From Isoperla grammatica (taxonomy: Eukaryota > Arthropoda > Insecta > Plecoptera > Perlodidae), in assembly GCA_945910005.1 (NCBI GenBank), contig OX246745.1:6709227-6773226 (forward strand): a DNA stretch of 64,000 nucleotides, given 5' to 3'. A program made the position numbers and the translations under genes. Shown here one piece after another: positions 60,732-64,000 of this stretch. Every line of letters starts with the position of its first letter. Within the stretch, counting starts at the first letter, position 1. The notes beneath the pieces were generated by a model. The model did no database searches. It saw only the letters and a program-made list of their open reading frames with translations, and was not told the DNA's origin.

Positions 60732-60994
60732 CATCAATCTCGGTCAAAGCCGGTGTTTACATGTTATACGAACAATAACGGATGTAGTGTCAAGTATTTC
60801 CATGAGGTACCTCGTTCGCCTTCAATCGTTCGTTACTGTCCTTGTTCACATCATAGGCCTACACCGTGTTAAAACTTCTAAATAATAATATAATGCGATC
60901 TTCTTTGCGTCGTGAGGTTACGGTCGTGGCCGATTTCGCGAAGACATCCTAGTAATTCCACTCAAAGAGAAATATTCCACTTTATGGACAATGG
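60732..60994 (-). mobile_element. dispersed repeat family 2, minus-strand copy
   Basis: Its reverse complement aligns with 12022-12290 from end to end, for example TCCATAAAGTGGAATATTTC, GACGCAAAGAAGATCGCATT and CATGGAAATACTTGACACT. It keeps AGTAACGAACGATTGAAGGC in the middle where the 12-kb copy is shorter. Confidence 0.7.
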
Positions 60995-61520
60995 AAAACC
61001 ACAAAAATCATGTCAGAATGAATGGATATTGTCCCACTCAGTAAGTAGTTGTCTTATTATACGTTTTTGAAGCATTATCTTTTAATATAAAAAAAAGAAG
61101 AAAAAAACATATATATGAATTTTGTTAATTTTGTTGTTGACAGGTCTGACATGGTTCGTTCGCGCTTCGCTCGCTCATCAGTAGGGGTGGGGATGTGGAA
61201 CCCGTCCGCTGGGTCTAGCTGTAGTCGGGGATGAAAGCCTGAACAGGAAATCAGGAAGTGAAGAGGGGAAGAGCCTGGGAAAGGAAGTACCAGAATCAGT
61301 ATAAAGACGGGGAGGAACAAACCCAATAGCGATATATGCGCGGAACATTCAATGTGACCCCCTTCCCCGCCCCCCCCCCCCCCTGCTTCCGCACAAATAT
61401 ACCTACTTGTGTAGAACGTTTGAATTAGACAACAAATACTCTTACTTCCACACCACAGAAAGAAAAAATGGCAAAGCACAACGGAAATCCAACTAGCATA
61501 CTCCTGCTGAATAGCATTAC
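60995..61520. other. spacer with a 14-C tract
   Basis: A minus-strand frame of 162 codons (61075-61563) spans a poly-Gly stretch caused by the C run at 61370-61383 and has no recognisable domain. I do not call it a gene. Confidence 0.45.
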
Positions 61521-61645
61521 AAGGGTATTCTTGTCCCGTCATAGAGGAGTGATTAGTGGCCAATCAGTGAGCCCCAATCTCAAATAACGATCACTGATTG
61601 CCTGATTGGTCACGAACCACTCGTAATGACAAATTTGAGGGACAA
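61521..61645. mobile_element. fold-back element related to family A
   Basis: GTCATAGAGGAGTGATTAGT, GGCCAATCAGTGA (left) pair with TCACTGATTG..CTGATTGGTCACGAACCACT, CGTAATGAC (right). The GCCAATCAG inner word is shared with the elements at 25462 and 39846, but the outer arms differ. Confidence 0.6.
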
Positions 61646-62035
61646 TCCATGTCCCTCTTCTGGGGCCTCATTCCAGTACATTTGCCACATCCAGTACATT
61701 TGCCAGTACATTTGCCTGTACTCGCTCGCAATAATGAAATGTGGAATTTCCAGCTTTACTAAAATAATAAAATGAAACATTAATTGGTTTTAGAACGTGG
61801 GTACTAGTTAAGTATCACAAAAATGAAAGATAAAAATAATGAATACCCCCTGTTTCCAGCGATTGGGTCTACATTTCACATTTGGAATTATCGCTGTCAT
61901 ACATATATGTTCGGGGAACAGGGGATGCTCGCTCCCTCGCTGGGTGATGTTATGATGAAATACAACTGTATTAAAGTTTGCCTGGATCAAGTCCCACTTC
62001 TATTACAAACTAAAATTGCTATTGCCACATAGACG
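61646..62035. other. spacer
   Basis: CAGTACATTTGCC recurs three times at about 61674-61711. Nothing else is recognised. Confidence 0.5.
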
Positions 62036-62240
62036 CGATTGCTCAGGGGTAGCACTCGATACACTAGTAGGTCAGGATATGTCTACTGTCCTGTGTAACA
62101 GGCGGCGTCGTATCGCCTATCGCCTAACAGTAACTTGAGTACTAAGTAAGACTACGTAGACGTTGTTGGCTCGATTCCCGCCATTTGCAATCCTGACTGA
62201 AGGTTTCCCTGAAGTATAAGGCTACAAGGCTAAGGCTATA
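62036..62240 (+). mobile_element. tRNA-like retroposon fragment with the SINE body motif
   Basis: TTGCTCAGGGGTAGCAC (A-box-like), GGCTCGATTCCCGCC (B-box-like) and CCTGACTGAAGGTTTCCCTG (family-1 body) occur in order. The head is interrupted or extended between the boxes, and the 3' half is replaced by a short AAGGCTA repeat. Confidence 0.55.
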
Positions 62241-63999
62241 AGGCTAGTGTGAGTGTTTCTATACTACAAACAAACATTCCCTGGTCATCCCAATCCATCT
62301 CAACTACATTCGGATCCATTATCCCCAGCTGTACAACAGTAGACTTATACGGCTTGCAAATCAACGTAAAAGTTTACAGTACAGTTCTTGTAACTTAGTG
62401 GGTGGGTGGGTAGATTATCAATACATTTTGCTCAGAAGAAAACTGGGGAACGAATAACATAATATATTGTTGACGATCATTTGTTTACGCAGCCAGCCGC
62501 AAATCATGGTAGGATTTCTAGATATTATTGTAACCGCCTTCTCATTGCTCCCATTCGGAGTGATAAACACTGACTGCATTGATCAACAAAGAATAAAGCC
62601 AAATCGCAGAGTTTGGACTTGTAAAGAAAACACAGAATATTTATTTTTGAGCAAGCAGGAAGAGACAAGAGACAGAAAGAGAGAGAGAGAGAGATAGAGA
62701 GATGAGCTGTGGTCTCGTTGAAACAGATTGGGATTGTTTTTTGTGTCGAGTAGGTGGGCAAGCAACCCTCAACCCCGCCCCCACCCCCTCCACGAGTGCG
62801 ATGTTCTGCCACGTGCCTCCACTCCAACAGGAGTACGCTACGTAGCATCTCGCCGGCTGCAGCTGAGAGGCTGTTGGAAACCCCTGCGCCGCTGATATGT
62901 GGAAGGAGAGACAGGATGTTCTCTAGCAGGTCGCGAAACCGTTTTTCCTCAAGACAGTTCAAGCCATTCATTCGAAATAGCTGATTTGTAAACTCACTCC
63001 TAGTCCGCTTGCTCTCGCTGTTCGCTGTTCTCGTCTCCGCTCCCACGGTCTTCCTTTCTACACCGGAAGTCGGCCTCCCCCCCTTTCTCCTCCGAGCTAT
63101 GGAATCCGACCTGAGCCGAGCACCCCCCCCCCCCAGGCCCCACTATTCGAGCAAGGCAGCGATTAATAACAATCAAACTAATTATTACGTAAGAAATTTC
63201 ATGTAAAAATTGAGCATTCGCGGCAAAACTATTCCACATTTAAGGCTGGAAAGTGACCGCCAACAGCAGCCAACTCAGCTCCTAACACTAAGAACCACTG
63301 TATCTTGTCTCGACTGTTGTCTACAGTCGATTGCCTCTGTCTATTCCTTCTGTCTACTAGCTGTCTCTACTGCCTACTGTCTACTGCCTACTGCTTCCAA
63401 GCCTCCTCAAACTGAAGACGAAGAAATAATCATTTTTCAGAGATAAATGGTTTCGGCGTTGACGAGTAACGATATGAAAGCCGACAGAGGTGATTCAGAC
63501 GTAGACGTTGCAATTGGCAACGAGGCTAATCGAGAAGACGGAGAGATGGCTCAGCGGTGGGGTGAGGGGGGGATAAGGGGTCAAGTCATTTTTAATGTTT
63601 TGAGATAAATGAAGTTGAAGATTTGAGTGGAAACTATAGATCTGCAAGCGGGTCAAACAAGACGAAAAATTATTTTTCCCTATTATTACATGGACATTCC
63701 TAATAGACACAAAAAATTTTAATTGTCATAGTAATTGTTAACAGCTCTCAACATCATTGTCAAAAGTAAAGAAATATTAAATTTGGTTTGCCTGAAAAGG
63801 TGACGTGTCCCTTTATGCACAGAGGTTAAAACTACTGGACAAAAATGTACAATGTAGGTAGAAACGGGCAATTGGCAGTATATTTTTTTAGTTATGTTAA
63901 AATGACTCGATACACTTAGTCCATCGGGAACAACATCCATACAACTTTGAGGATGTGACTAATATCTTCTTTAGCCCAAACGCAAGAGCGGGTCCAGAT
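62241..63999. other. terminal spacer without a supportable gene
   Basis: A (GGGT) patch lies at 62398-62411, a (GA)n tract at about 62676-62702 and a 12-C run at 63123-63134. A degenerate CTACTGYCTACTG repeat lies at about 63318-63400. The isolated SINE-head word GAGATGGCTCAGCGGT is at 63544-63559. A minus-strand frame of 173 codons (62525-63046) starts with a non-repetitive stretch of about 90 residues, but I recognise no domain and see no splice context I trust. Confidence 0.45.
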
Positions 64000-64000
64000 T

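Noticed and set aside
61075..61563. 162-codon minus-strand frame
   Set aside because: It crosses a C homopolymer (poly-Gly) and lacks a recognisable domain.
62525..63046. 173-codon minus-strand frame near the window end
   Set aside because: The first half is non-repetitive, but it runs through a poly-Gly stretch from a C-rich run and a (GA)n tract. No domain is recognised and no neighbouring exon is supported.

Overview
This window looks like non-coding, repeat-dominated nuclear DNA from a metazoan, probably a marine invertebrate. The pointers are tRNA-derived SINEs, hAT-type DNA transposons, many fold-back elements, long (TTA)n/(AAT)n microsatellites, an excess of the AGGCCTA word and AT-rich unique spacers. 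I cannot name the species or phylum from sequence alone. I see no convincing host protein-coding gene, rRNA gene, canonical tRNA gene, CRISPR array or bacterial-type operon. Most long open frames are translations of microsatellites or of minisatellites whose period is a multiple of three (108, 51, 39 bp).

Layout. 1-880 is a 77-bp minisatellite cut by the window edge. 950-1560 looks like the 3' end of a non-LTR retrotransposon. 3.5-4.9 kb holds a (TTA)n tract, four 70-bp tandem units with a tRNA T-arm-like segment, and a terminal-inverted-repeat element inserted in a (CACACG)n tract. 5.45-6.57 kb is a 108-bp array and 8.01-11.19 kb a 110-bp array of about 29 units. 12.0-15.7 kb holds a second dispersed repeat family, a 54-bp-arm fold-back element and two copies of a tRNA-derived SINE. 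18.87-20.34 kb is a 39-bp array. 20.6-21.9 kb is a nest of SINE tails and (AAT)n tracts. 22.1-22.6 kb is a non-autonomous hAT element with near-perfect 8-bp target duplications. 24.3-25.4 kb is an apparently perfect (TTTA)n tract of 1,033 bp.

The second half continues in the same way: a 51-bp array (32.0-32.8 kb), a 121-bp array with a 504-bp higher-order period (40.9-42.9 kb), several miniature elements (39.7-44.0 kb), a SINE with 10-bp target duplications (44.95-45.22 kb), and a 1,509-bp hAT element with exact 8-bp target duplications and a decayed transposase (46.35-47.86 kb). Then come a long-range inverted repeat with TGACGTCA in each arm (48.0-49.26 kb), an 83-bp array and a 55-bp array, followed by a 7-kb satellite of roughly 180-bp units with a different array inside it (52.5-59.6 kb). 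The last 4 kb is mostly unique sequence with SINE fragments.

The parts are connected. SINE 3' tails end in (TTA)n and sit directly beside most of the long (TTA)n/(AAT)n tracts, so retroposition probably seeds the microsatellites. tRNA-like B-box sequences recur in several tandem units. The SINE carries a 3' stem-loop whose arms show compensatory change between copies, a plausible reverse-transcriptase recognition structure.
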